Below are positions 1 through 7,834 of a stretch of DNA of 49,809 nt, in pieces (the first letter of the stretch is position 1; each line of letters starts with the position of its first letter). Both the position numbers and the translations under genes were made by a program. Source of the DNA: Burkholderiaceae bacterium (GTDB lineage: Bacteria; Pseudomonadota; Gammaproteobacteria; Burkholderiales; Burkholderiaceae_E). Below the pieces are notes generated by a model, which saw only the letters and a list, made by a program, of their open reading frames with translations, had not been told where the DNA came from and made no database searches. Location: contig JAGXFG010000076.1 of NCBI GenBank assembly GCA_024637395.1, forward strand, positions 1 through 49,809, read 5' to 3'.

Positions 1-732
1 ACCCAGCGCTATCCGGTGTTGGGGATGGCCGGCGACCCGGCCGCCGCCTTGCAGCGCTCGGTGGTGGTCCCGGAATCCACCGGGTTCTTCGTGCTGCGCT
101 ACGACGTCCCCCAGCAGCTGGTCGCAAAGTACCAACCGCATTTCGCGCTCGTGCTGGATTCTTTCGCCCCGAACGCGAACAGTGCGCCCGCCGCGGACCC
201 AATCCCGGCGGCCGAGTACGCGGTCTACGCGGCCTTCTTCCGCGCCCAGGCGCCCAGGCTGCCTAATGGGCCCCAGTTCTTTGAGGCCGTACCACGCGAA
301 CGGACGCTGGTCTCCGAGACGCTCACTCTGGGCAAACACGCTGCTCAGCCGGACTGGCCGGGCAGCGACCTGAGGGGCGTAAGTGCGGACCTGACCGCCG
401 ACTATCGCGCCAAGAACGCTAAAGAGTGGCGGCTCACGGACCGGATCGATGTCCCGGATATGGGGGTGCTCTCGCGCAGCGAGCTCGACGCCCGGCTCGA
501 AGCTGCCGGCGTTCGTGGCCTCGGCGTCCCGCGCAGAACATCCATTGATTTCCCGGGCAGCTTCGTCGCCCTGTCGCGGGTGGCGTTCAACCGTGCCGGC
601 GACACAGCACTCTTCAAGGCAGCCCAAACCAATCCCGGGACCACGCATTTCAGCTACCTCGTGCTGATGCGCAAGCAGGCCGGGGCCTGGGTCTTCGCCG
701 GCGTGGCCGGTCAGGAATTCATGATCCGCTAA
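1..732 (+). CDS. hypothetical protein, C-terminal part (cut by window start)
   Basis: The reading frame is open from base 1, so the true start lies before the window; the in-frame GTG at 16 is probably internal. About 243 residues are visible. An early stretch (FFVLRYDVPQQLVAKYQPHF) resembles the end of a small alpha/beta domain often seen in secreted or lipid-anchored hypothetical proteins. It is followed by a Pro/Ala-rich linker around residues 55-70 and a second domain that ends with an aromatic beta-rich segment (WVFAGVAGQEFMIR). I see no catalytic motif and cannot name the family. It converges on the DUF849 gene, 44 bases away. Codon use is like its neighbours. Confidence 0.6.
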   Translation, partial: TQRYPVLGMAGDPAAALQRSVVVPESTGFFVLRYDVPQQLVAKYQPHFALVLDSFAPNANSAPAADPIPAAEYAVYAAFFRAQAPRLPNGPQFFEAVPRERTLVSETLTLGKHAAQPDWPGSDLRGVSADLTADYRAKNAKEWRLTDRIDVPDMGVLSRSELDARLEAAGVRGLGVPRRTSIDFPGSFVALSRVAFNRAGDTALFKAAQTNPGTTHFSYLVLMRKQAGAWVFAGVAGQEFMIR

Positions 733-776
733 GCGCGGGGGCACGCGACCCGGTGAGCGGGCAAGCCGCCCACCAG

Positions 777-1610
777 TTACACCGGTGGCGGCAGCGACAG
801 CAGCTGGCGCGCCTCGGCGACGCTCGCCGGGTGACGGCCGTAGTTGGGGCACAGCGCCACCACCTGCTCGACCAGCGCGGCATTGGACGGCGCCAACTGG
901 TCTTTGTTCAGACGGATGTTGTCCTCGAACCCGGTGCGACAGTGGCCGCCGAGTTCGAGCGACCAGTGCGCCAGCTTCAGTTGCCCCGAAGCGATTCCGG
1001 CTCCTGTCCAGGTCGCGTCCGGCGCCAGCCGTTGCAGGGTCCGGATGTAGAACTCGAAGGACTCGCGATCGACCGGCATCGCGTTCTTCACCCCCATAAC
1101 GAACTGCACGTGCAATGGCCCCCTGATGCGGCCGTCCTGCGCCATCTTCGCCGCCTGGAAAATCATCGACAGGTCAAAGGCCTCAGCCTCGGGCTTGACG
1201 TCGTACTTGATCATTTCGGCCGCAAGCCAGTCGACCAGATCAGGAGAGTTCTCATAGACGCGGGTCGGGAAGTTGCACGAGCCGGTCGCGAGCGACGCCA
1301 TATCGGGGCGCAATGACAGCATGGCGCCACGCTCATGGCCGGTGCCGGAGCGGCCACCGGTCGAGAACTGGATGATGATTCCCGGACAGTGCTGGCGCAG
1401 CCCCTCCTGCACCCGCGCAAAGCGTCCCGGATCCGAGCTGGTCGTTCCGTCTTCGTTGCGCACGTGCAGATGAACCAGCGTCGCGCCCGCCTCGAAGGCC
1501 TGCTGGGTGGATTCCACCTGCTCGGCCGCGGTGATCGGCACCGCTTGATTGTCCTTTTTGGACGGTACCGAACCGGTGATGGCAACGCTGATGATGCAGG
1601 GTGTGGTCAT
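777..1610 (-). CDS. beta-keto acid cleavage enzyme (BKACE, DUF849)
   Basis: 277 residues, full length for the DUF849/BKACE family. Members condense a beta-keto acid with acetyl-CoA and release acetoacetate and a CoA thioester; the founding member Kce acts in lysine fermentation. The family TIM barrel is visible: the metal-binding pair HLHVR (His47, His49), a likely third ligand Glu229 in GFEDN, and the family motif FSTGGRSGTG near residues 82-91. The start is ATG at 1610 with GAGGAG six bases upstream. It is divergent from a class V aminotransferase with 380 bases between them, so the two may share control and perhaps a pathway (transamination giving a keto acid). The exact beta-keto acid cannot be read from the sequence. 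Confidence 0.9.
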   Translation of the reverse strand: MTTPCIISVAITGSVPSKKDNQAVPITAAEQVESTQQAFEAGATLVHLHVRNEDGTTSSDPGRFARVQEGLRQHCPGIIIQFSTGGRSGTGHERGAMLSLRPDMASLATGSCNFPTRVYENSPDLVDWLAAEMIKYDVKPEAEAFDLSMIFQAAKMAQDGRIRGPLHVQFVMGVKNAMPVDRESFEFYIRTLQRLAPDATWTGAGIASGQLKLAHWSLELGGHCRTGFEDNIRLNKDQLAPSNAALVEQVVALCPNYGRHPASVAEARQLLSLPPPV

Positions 1611-1990
1611 GGCTGGCTCCTCAGGGTAAGGCGATGCTCGAGCTGCCGCCCCGCCTCGCCGTCAGTCGCTTTCCGTGCTCTTGTATACCACAGGCGCGTG
1701 GGCATAGAGCCGGCCGTCCGGTCCTTCGCTGCGGCCCTCGGCAGGGGCCAGCCGCCGGGCATTGCGGCCAGCCGATTGTAGTGGCGCAGTTGCGGTGCCC
1801 CTGGGAGATCGCCCGGTCATCGCGCCGACCGGTGCCGGTGAAATCACCCCCGGAGCCGCGCCGCTGGCCACCAATTCGCGCCTGGACCCAAGCACGGAAA
1901 CCCACAACGATTTAGGATTATCGTTTTGGCCGCTACTGGCGGCCGGAGCGGCTGCACCTGACGGCAGCCCAATCACTGCGGAGAATCAAA
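1611..1990. other. 380-base divergent intergenic region
   Basis: Separates the divergent DUF849 and aminotransferase genes and must hold both promoters. I see no convincing small gene. Two sequence signals stand out. One is a near-palindrome TTGTATACCA at 1681-1690 with core GTATAC, resembling sites of FCD-type GntR regulators. The other is an inverted repeat AACGAT/ATCGTT at 1906-1925, in a locally AT-rich patch 66-85 bases before the aminotransferase start. The rest is GC-rich without clear structure. Confidence 0.5.
1906..1925. promoter_or_regulatory. inverted repeat, candidate operator for aminotransferase
   Basis: AACGAT (1906-1911) and ATCGTT (1920-1925) are perfect 6-base arms around an 8-base centre (TTAGGATT). 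The patch is AT-rich in a GC-rich region and lies 66 bases upstream of the aminotransferase ATG at 1991, a usual place for an operator or a promoter -10 region. Role inferred from position only. Confidence 0.35.
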
Positions 1991-3118
1991 ATGCCAGCCC
2001 TGCTTCCGAACGTCGATCCCGATGGCCTGCTCGAATACTCGGTGGTCTACACCGACCGCTCGCTGAACCACATGTCGCAGCGTTTCCAGGGGGTGATGAA
2101 GGACATCTCCAGCATGCTCAAGGAGGTCTACCACGCCCGCTCGGCGATCGTGGTTCCGGGCAGCGGTACCTTCGGCATGGAAGCGATTGCCCGCCAGTTC
2201 GCGACCGACAAAAAGGTGCTGGTGATCCGCAACGGCTTTTTCAGCTTCCGCTGGACCCAGATCTTCGAGATGGGCCAGATCCCGGCGCAGTCGACCGTCA
2301 TCAAGGCGCGTCGCATCGGCGAAGGGTCGCAAGCCCCGTTCGCTCCGCCGCCGCTCGCCGAAGTCGTGGCGGCGATCAGCGCCCAGCGTCCCGACCTGGT
2401 CTTTGTCCCCCATGTCGACACTTCGTCGGGGATGCTCCTGCCCCACGCCTACCTGCGCGCCGTCGCCGACGCCGTGCACGCGGTTGGCGGAATGCTGGTC
2501 ATCGACTGCGTGGCATCGGGCGCGATCTGGATCGACATGGCCGAGGTCGGCGTCGATGTGCTGGTTACGGCGCCGCAAAAGGGTTGGAGCGGGTCACCTG
2601 GTTGCGGCCTGGTGATGCTGAGCGAACTGGCCCGCGAGCGGATCGACTCGACCACCAGCACCAGCTTCGCCTGCGACCTGAAGAAGTGGCTGCAGATCAT
2701 GGAAACCTACGAGGGTGGCGGCCACGCTTACCACGCCACGCCGCCGACCGACGCGCTGACCAGCCTGCGCGACGTGATGCAGGAAGCCCGCGCCGTCGGC
2801 TTTGACAAGCTGCGCGCGGCGCAGCAGGAACTCGGCGACCGGGTGCGCAAGACGCTCGTGGCGCACGGCTTTCCCAGCGTCGCCGCGGACGGATTCCAGG
2901 CCCCCGGGGTAGTCGTCAGCTACACCACCGACCCGGACATCCAGTCGGGCAAGAAGTTCGTCAATCTCGGACTTCAGATCGCCGCCGGCGTGCCGCTGCA
3001 ATGCGATGAGCCGGCCGACTACCGCGCGTTCCGGATCGGCCTGTTCGGGCTGGACAAGCTGCTCAACGTCGACCGCACCGTAGCCACTCTCGAGAGCGCG
3101 CTGGATCGCCTGAAATGA
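1991..3118 (+). CDS. class V aminotransferase (alanine/serine-glyoxylate type)
   Basis: 375 residues, normal for the PLP-dependent class V aminotransferases that include serine-glyoxylate, alanine-glyoxylate and 2-aminoethylphosphonate transaminases. The PLP lysine is Lys197 in APQKGWSGSPG, the cofactor-nitrogen Asp is Asp172 in VIDCVAS, and the phosphate-binding loop is GSGTFGMEA at 57-65. ATG at 1991 has GGAG seven bases upstream. Its stop overlaps the start of the next gene as ATGA (3115-3118). Divergent from the DUF849 gene. The amino donor is unknown; amination of glyoxylate or pyruvate is the usual chemistry in this family. Confidence 0.88.
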   Translation: MPALLPNVDPDGLLEYSVVYTDRSLNHMSQRFQGVMKDISSMLKEVYHARSAIVVPGSGTFGMEAIARQFATDKKVLVIRNGFFSFRWTQIFEMGQIPAQSTVIKARRIGEGSQAPFAPPPLAEVVAAISAQRPDLVFVPHVDTSSGMLLPHAYLRAVADAVHAVGGMLVIDCVASGAIWIDMAEVGVDVLVTAPQKGWSGSPGCGLVMLSELARERIDSTTSTSFACDLKKWLQIMETYEGGGHAYHATPPTDALTSLRDVMQEARAVGFDKLRAAQQELGDRVRKTLVAHGFPSVAADGFQAPGVVVSYTTDPDIQSGKKFVNLGLQIAAGVPLQCDEPADYRAFRIGLFGLDKLLNVDRTVATLESALDRLK

Positions 3119-3501
3119 CCCAGGAGGCCCAGCCCGATGGGCGCGTGTCACGCCCGTCGCCCTCGCCATTGATAGTTCGCGTCGTCCTGGTGGTAATCGC
3201 GGCGTTGCTGATCGCGGCGCATTTCCTGCGCGCTGGCAACACCGCGCTGCTCGCGCTGTCCCTGGCCGCGCCCCTGCTGCTGCTGTGGCGGCGGCGCTGG
3301 AGCCTGATCGCGCTGCAACTGCTCGCGTACCTGGCGGCATGGCGCTGGATCGGCACCGCGATCGAGCTGATTGCGCTGCGCGAACAACTGGGCCGACCCT
3401 GGACAGCGGCGGCCATCATCCTCGGGGCGGTGGCGCTGTTCACGGTGCTTGGCGGCCTGCTGCTCAACAGCCGCTCGATGCGCGAGCGCTACCCCGGCTA
3501 G
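3115..3501 (+). CDS. small integral membrane protein, unknown function
   Basis: 128 residues. After a polar N-terminus of about 18 residues there are three or four hydrophobic segments, roughly 19-38, 42-58, 62-82 and 96-117, separated by Arg-rich turns (WRRRWS). I recognise no family. It overlaps the aminotransferase stop by ATGA and has no strong ribosome site of its own, so it is probably translated by coupling. It could be a membrane accessory or a simple transporter-like protein, but nothing in it shows a substrate. Confidence 0.65.
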   Translation: MTQEAQPDGRVSRPSPSPLIVRVVLVVIAALLIAAHFLRAGNTALLALSLAAPLLLLWRRRWSLIALQLLAYLAAWRWIGTAIELIALREQLGRPWTAAAIILGAVALFTVLGGLLLNSRSMRERYPG

Positions 3502-3538
3502 GGGCGGCGCCGGACCCAGGGGCGCAAGACCCGGTAAA

Positions 3539-3883
3539 TCAGGATGATTCCGGTGGCGTGGAACCGCCGGCCTTGCGCCGGCGCTTCTCGGGCAGTCGCG
3601 GCACCGGCCGGCGTTCGGCCAGCAGGTGCCTGACGGCCAGGATCGGGTGGCTGGCCAACATGCGGGGGCCGGCCCAGCGCATCACCACTCGCACCTGCTC
3701 GCGCATGCTGGCGCTGTAGCAGTGCACGACACACTTCGCGCACGCCGGCTTGGCGTCGCCGAACACGCAGCGTTCGAGCCGGCGGCGCGCATACACGAGC
3801 AGCTCGGCACATTGCGCGCAGAGCTGCTCGCTGCCAAGTTGCTGATCAGGGTGGTGATGGCGGCAATACATGCCCACCATCAC
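3539..3883 (-). CDS. ygbA: YgbA-like protein (nitrous oxide-stimulated promoter family, PF11756)
   Basis: Cys/His-rich small protein whose pattern YCRHHH..CAQCAELLVYARRRLERCVFG..KPACAKC..HCY..(M)REQVR..MRWAGPRML..HP matches the YgbA family. E. coli ygbA is induced by nitric oxide; its molecular role is not established. At least four Cys pairs suggest metal binding. GTG at 3883 (or ATG at 3880) is the first conventional start, but the frame is open upstream to 4006 and the added residues (..RRKTEVRTIAV) look like the family's basic N-terminus, so the real start is probably upstream at a rare codon (CTG at 3988). Convergent with the small membrane protein gene. Confidence 0.85.
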   Translation of the reverse strand: MMVGMYCRHHHPDQQLGSEQLCAQCAELLVYARRRLERCVFGDAKPACAKCVVHCYSASMREQVRVVMRWAGPRMLASHPILAVRHLLAERRPVPRLPEKRRRKAGGSTPPESS

Positions 3884-4030
3884 CGCGATCGTCCTGACCT
3901 CGGTCTTGCGTCTTACGAAGCGCCGGTCGGTAACGAATTCGACCGTTTGCTGCGACGATGACGGGGGCCGCGCTGCACTATCGCTCAGGACAATCTCTCC
4001 AAGTTCTCACCTTTCATTGCCGGCGCGCGC

Positions 4031-5083
4031 TTAAGGATATTCTTTAGGATCGATTCCGGCTGGATCGTAGTTGCTGCCGGGCCTCTGCCCGCCCCTGCGG
4101 GTGTTATTGCGGCCGTCCGGCCGGGCGTCGCGGCGATCGTCCCTGCGGCCGTCCGGCCGGGCGTCGCCGCGCCGTTCCTCCCTGCGCTCGATGCGCCGCT
4201 GGACCGGAGCACGACGTTCCCAGCGCACCGGTGGCTCGACCCGCCGATGCGGTCCGGGCTTGACAATGACGGTGGGGCCGGACCTGATGACGGCGCCGTT
4301 ACGCCTTGCCGACGGTCGTTGCTGGTAGTAGGGGCGGTCCGGCCTGATCCGCACGTGGCGTTCGCGCCAGTCGGGCACGCCGAAGAAGAATCCGCTCGAG
4401 AGGCTGATCGCCGGGCCCCAGCTGAACATCACGCTCACGCCCGGGCGCGGCGCGCGGTACTGGACATAACCCGGCCACGGCGCCCACGATACCGGCGGAT
4501 AGGCTCTCCACCCCCAAGTGCCGTAGACCACGAGCGGGTCGTAGTACGGCACGTAGACCACCTGTGGGTTGGCCGGCTCGATGATGATCAGCCCGCCATC
4601 GTAGATCACGCGCTGGCGCTCATCGCTGTAGAGCGAGCCCGCCGCATGCGCCCGCTGGCGCAAGCGCTGGACAGTGTCCATGACATCCGCTTCCTGCGCC
4701 AGGAAGGCATCGCCCAGATCCCTCATCCAGTCGATTTTCCGGTCCATCTGCTCGAGGATATTGGGAAGCGCGACCAGCGACTTGACGCTCTCGTCCCAGT
4801 CACGATCGGAAACCTCCCAAACCGCGTCGTCGCCCCGCAAACGGGGGTTTTCACGCGACCAGCGCGCCGCCTCGACCACCTCGATAGGATAGGTCGCGGC
4901 CATCAGGATCTGCGACAGCAACGAATCGGGGTAGAGGGCGATCGGCGCCAGCAACTGTTCCATTTCGGGATCATTGAAGGGGCGAGGTGCGGCGACGCTG
5001 ACGCCCAACTGGGCGAAACTCAACACCGCCACTGCGACAAGGGCAAAAACTTTGTTGAAAATACGTCTGTGTATGGCATACAT
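4031..5083 (-). CDS. DUF3300 domain protein, exported
   Basis: 350 residues. ATG at 5083 is chosen over an upstream ATG because AGGAGG lies eight bases before it and it gives a clean signal peptide (basic start, hydrophobic 8-25, cleavage near GVSVAA). The DUF3300 domain follows: LLAPIALYPDSLLSQILMAATYP near residue 45, then VVYVPYYDPLVVYGTW and the aromatic Trp/Tyr/Pro segment to about residue 240. The last ~90 residues are Arg/Pro/Asp-rich and disordered with a repeated DARPDGR unit, encoded by a 24-base direct repeat. Function of DUF3300 is unknown; a periplasmic or envelope role is inferred from the signal peptide. Confidence 0.85.
   Translation of the reverse strand: MYAIHRRIFNKVFALVAVAVLSFAQLGVSVAAPRPFNDPEMEQLLAPIALYPDSLLSQILMAATYPIEVVEAARWSRENPRLRGDDAVWEVSDRDWDESVKSLVALPNILEQMDRKIDWMRDLGDAFLAQEADVMDTVQRLRQRAHAAGSLYSDERQRVIYDGGLIIIEPANPQVVYVPYYDPLVVYGTWGWRAYPPVSWAPWPGYVQYRAPRPGVSVMFSWGPAISLSSGFFFGVPDWRERHVRIRPDRPYYQQRPSARRNGAVIRSGPTVIVKPGPHRRVEPPVRWERRAPVQRRIERREERRGDARPDGRRDDRRDARPDGRNNTRRGGQRPGSNYDPAGIDPKEYP
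4108..4167. repeat. 24-base direct repeat, 36-base period, inside DUF3300 gene
   Basis: The same 24 bases occur at 4108-4131 and 4144-4167. They encode the repeated Asp-Ala-Arg-Pro-Asp-Gly-Arg unit in the disordered C-terminus of the DUF3300 protein. The 12-codon period keeps the frame, so copy number can change without breaking the gene. Confidence 0.8.
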
Positions 5084-5128
5084 GGTTTGATCCTCCTGCC
5101 TCATTAACGCGCGATTGCGCATCGTCGG

Positions 5129-7432
5129 CTATGCAACTTCGGTATCAATTGCTACAGAATGTGACGGCGCCGCACCCGCACTGACCTCCCGCTGCACCGG
5201 ACGCCAGCGCCGCAGCAGCAACGCATTGCTGACTACGCTGACACTCGACATCGCCATCGCGGCGCCAGCGACCACGGGATTGAGCAAGCCGGCGGCCGCG
5301 AGCGGAATCCCGATGACGTTGTAGATGAAAGCCCAGAACAGATTCTGGCGAATCTTGCGGTAGGTCTGGCGCGAAATCGAGATCGCGTCGGCCACCAGCG
5401 CGGGATCGCCGCGCATCAGCGTAATTCCGGCCGTGTGCATCGCCACGTCGGTGCCGGTAGACATCGCGATGCCCACGTCTGCTGCCGCCAGCGCCGGCGC
5501 GTCATTGATGCCGTCGCCAACCATCGCCACTACCTTGCCGCCAGCGCCCAGCGCCGCGATCGCCGCGGCCTTCATTTCGGGCAGCACCCGGGCCCGGACT
5601 TCGTCGATCCCCAGCGCCGCGCCGACCCGCCGCGCGGCCCCCGCATTGTCACCGGTCAGCAACACGGTGCGCACACCCATCGCGCGGAGCGCACTCACGC
5701 CCTGCGCAGCAGTCGGCTTCAATTCATCGCCGAAAGCCAGCAATCCCACCGCCATCGGCTGGTCGCCAGCCACCCCAATGAACGACACTGTCCGGCCGTC
5801 CGCCTCGAGAGCTGCAATCCGGTCCGAGAATGCTCCCACGTCGATGCCGCTTTCCTTCATCAGCGCTTGGTTGCCGATCACCATAGTTTCGCCCGCCACC
5901 ACCCCGACCACGCCCCTTCCCGCAACTGCCTGGACAGAGCGCGCCTGCAGCGGGGTCAACTGGTGCTGGGTGGCGTATTCGGTGACCGCCCTTGCCAGTG
6001 GGTGTTCGCTGCCACCCTGAATCCCGGCGATTGCCGCGATCAGGCGGTCGCTGTCGGCACCCGGCACGGCCTCGACCGCCACCAGCAGCGGCCGCCCGAC
6101 CGTCAGGGTGCCGGTCTTGTCGAAGGCCACGACCCCTATCCGGTGGGCCAGTTCGAGCGCCTCGGCGTCCTTGATCAGGATGCCGTGGCGCGCCGCGACC
6201 CCGGTTCCGGCCATGATCGCCGTCGGTGTCGCCAGGCCCAGCGCACAGGGGCAGGCAATCACCAGCACCGCAACCGCGTTGAGCGTGGCGACGGTCCAAT
6301 CGCCTTGTCCCAGCCCCCAACCGAGCAGCGTCGCCAGTGCCGCCAGCAGCACCACCGGCACGAACACCGCGCTCACCCGGTCGACCAGGCGCTGGATCGG
6401 AGCCTTCTTTGCCTGGGCGTCCTCGACCATCCTGATGATGCGCGACAGCACGGTTTCGGAACCGACCGCGCCGACCTCGACCTCGATCCGCCCCTCGCCG
6501 TTGACTGCGCCGCCGGTTACCGGATCGCCCGGCCTCTTGGACACGGGATCGCTTTCGCCGGTCAGCAGCGATTCGTCGACGTGGGTCGCGCCATCCCTGA
6601 TTTCCCCATCGGTCGGAATCCGTTCACCGGGCCTGACCACCAGGATGTCGCCCAGCCTGACGCGTGCCAGGGCCACGGTCTGCTCCACCCCCTGGCGCAG
6701 CACCGTCGCCACCTCCGGGCGCAACGCCTGCAGGGCCCGAATCGCGGCGACCGTCTTGTGCTTGGCCCGCACTTCGAGCCACTTGCCGAGCATCACCAGG
6801 GTGATCACCACCGCCGAGGCCTCGAAATACAGGTGGGCGCCGTGGCCCGCCCCTTTCCCGAGCCACTGGTAGACACTAAGCCCGTAGGCGGCACTGGTTC
6901 CCAGTGCCACCAGCTGGTCCATATTGCCGGCGCCGGCCTTGAGCGCCCGCCAGCCAGCCACATAGAAGCGCGCCCCGAGGACGAACTGCACCGGCGTCGC
7001 GAGCAACCACTGCCACAGCGGTGGCAGGGTGAAGGAGATCCCCAAGGGCTGGAGCACCATCGGCGCGGCCAGCGGCAGCGAGAGCAGTGCGGCAATGGCC
7101 ACCGGCACCCAGGTCGGCATTCCCGGTGCAGCGGTTTGCGCCGCGCCCGATTCGTCCTGAGCACGGCGCTCGCTGGCCTCGTAGCCCGCCGCGACGATCG
7201 CCCCGACAACATCGTCAATGTCGGTCGGGGAGTCGGCGGCAACCTGCACCGAGGCCACCTCGGTGGCGAGATTGACCGAAGCCTCGAGGACTCCGGGAAC
7301 CTTGCGCAGTGCGCGTTCGACGCGGTTGGAGCACGACGCGCAGGTCATCCCCCCGACGTCGATCTCGAACTGCGTACCCAGCTTTCCAGCGTCTTCCAGC
7401 GTCGGACTGATCGCCCTGGTGGAAGCATCCAT
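5129..7432 (-). CDS. copA: copper-exporting P1B-type ATPase CopA
   Basis: Pumps Cu(I) out of the cytoplasm. All key parts are present; numbering is from an upstream in-frame ATG at 7450, so subtract 6 for the start used here. They are one N-terminal heavy-metal domain with GMTCASC (34-40), TGES (297-300), the membrane metal site CPC (400-402), DKTGT (phosphorylated Asp444), HP (483-484), GDGIND (645-650) and the Cu-type signatures YN (710-711) and MSS (734-736). The start at 7432 is preferred because GGAG lies six bases before it; the ATG at 7450 lacks a ribosome site. Divergent from the CopZ-like gene across about 110 bases. No CueR-type operator was clear between them. Confidence 0.96.
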   Translation of the reverse strand: MDASTRAISPTLEDAGKLGTQFEIDVGGMTCASCSNRVERALRKVPGVLEASVNLATEVASVQVAADSPTDIDDVVGAIVAAGYEASERRAQDESGAAQTAAPGMPTWVPVAIAALLSLPLAAPMVLQPLGISFTLPPLWQWLLATPVQFVLGARFYVAGWRALKAGAGNMDQLVALGTSAAYGLSVYQWLGKGAGHGAHLYFEASAVVITLVMLGKWLEVRAKHKTVAAIRALQALRPEVATVLRQGVEQTVALARVRLGDILVVRPGERIPTDGEIRDGATHVDESLLTGESDPVSKRPGDPVTGGAVNGEGRIEVEVGAVGSETVLSRIIRMVEDAQAKKAPIQRLVDRVSAVFVPVVLLAALATLLGWGLGQGDWTVATLNAVAVLVIACPCALGLATPTAIMAGTGVAARHGILIKDAEALELAHRIGVVAFDKTGTLTVGRPLLVAVEAVPGADSDRLIAAIAGIQGGSEHPLARAVTEYATQHQLTPLQARSVQAVAGRGVVGVVAGETMVIGNQALMKESGIDVGAFSDRIAALEADGRTVSFIGVAGDQPMAVGLLAFGDELKPTAAQGVSALRAMGVRTVLLTGDNAGAARRVGAALGIDEVRARVLPEMKAAAIAALGAGGKVVAMVGDGINDAPALAAADVGIAMSTGTDVAMHTAGITLMRGDPALVADAISISRQTYRKIRQNLFWAFIYNVIGIPLAAAGLLNPVVAGAAMAMSSVSVVSNALLLRRWRPVQREVSAGAAPSHSVAIDTEVA

Positions 7433-7543
7433 TCGCATCTCCGCTCGCATTACAACCGTGCGAGGTTAATCCTTTCCTAGCAGCCAACCATGATACTTCC
7501 CCGGGTGCATACTTATGCCATCGACCATTGGAGAAAGGTAGTT

Positions 7544-7741
7544 ATGATCACCCTGAGCGTCAAAGGAATGACCTGCCAGCACTGCGTTAATTCAGTGAAG
7601 AAGGCGATCGGTGCGCTGGATGGCAACGCCAAGGTCTCCATCGACCTCCCGAGCGGAAAAGTCGATGTTGAGTCAACCGTGCCGCGCGAGGCTCTGGTCG
7701 CGGCGATCGTCGATGATGGCTACGAGGTTGTAGGGGGCTGA
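7544..7741 (+). CDS. copZ: copper chaperone CopZ-like heavy-metal-associated protein
   Basis: 65 residues, a single HMA domain with the metal motif GMTCQHC (residues 8-14; Cys11 and Cys14) and the ferredoxin-like pattern ending in DDGYEVV. It would carry Cu(I) to CopA. An in-frame upstream ATG at 7490 adds 18 residues without homology; ATG at 7544 is preferred, with GGAGAAAGG just before it. Divergent from copA. Confidence 0.92.
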   Translation: MITLSVKGMTCQHCVNSVKKAIGALDGNAKVSIDLPSGKVDVESTVPREALVAAIVDDGYEVVGG

Positions 7742-7834
7742 CCCCGGCAACTGAGCCGAGGCCAGCGCCCCAGCGTGACGCTGCCCCATGGTAGCGCTCG
7801 CTGCGCCCTGAAACAGCCTCTTGACGCTTGGCAT

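Noticed and set aside
5435-7480. Open frame of 681 codons opposite copA
   Set aside because: copA shows every P-type ATPase motif on the minus strand; the opposite frame has only low-complexity His/Arg/Gln-rich sequence.
7433-7543. CueR-type operator between copA and copZ
   Set aside because: I looked for the usual long MerR-type dyad with 19-20 base spacing and found no convincing match on either strand.
7771-7783. Terminator at the copZ/deacylase convergence (CAGCG-TGA-CGCTG)
   Set aside because: The stem is five bases with a three-base loop and no T run on either side; too weak to call.
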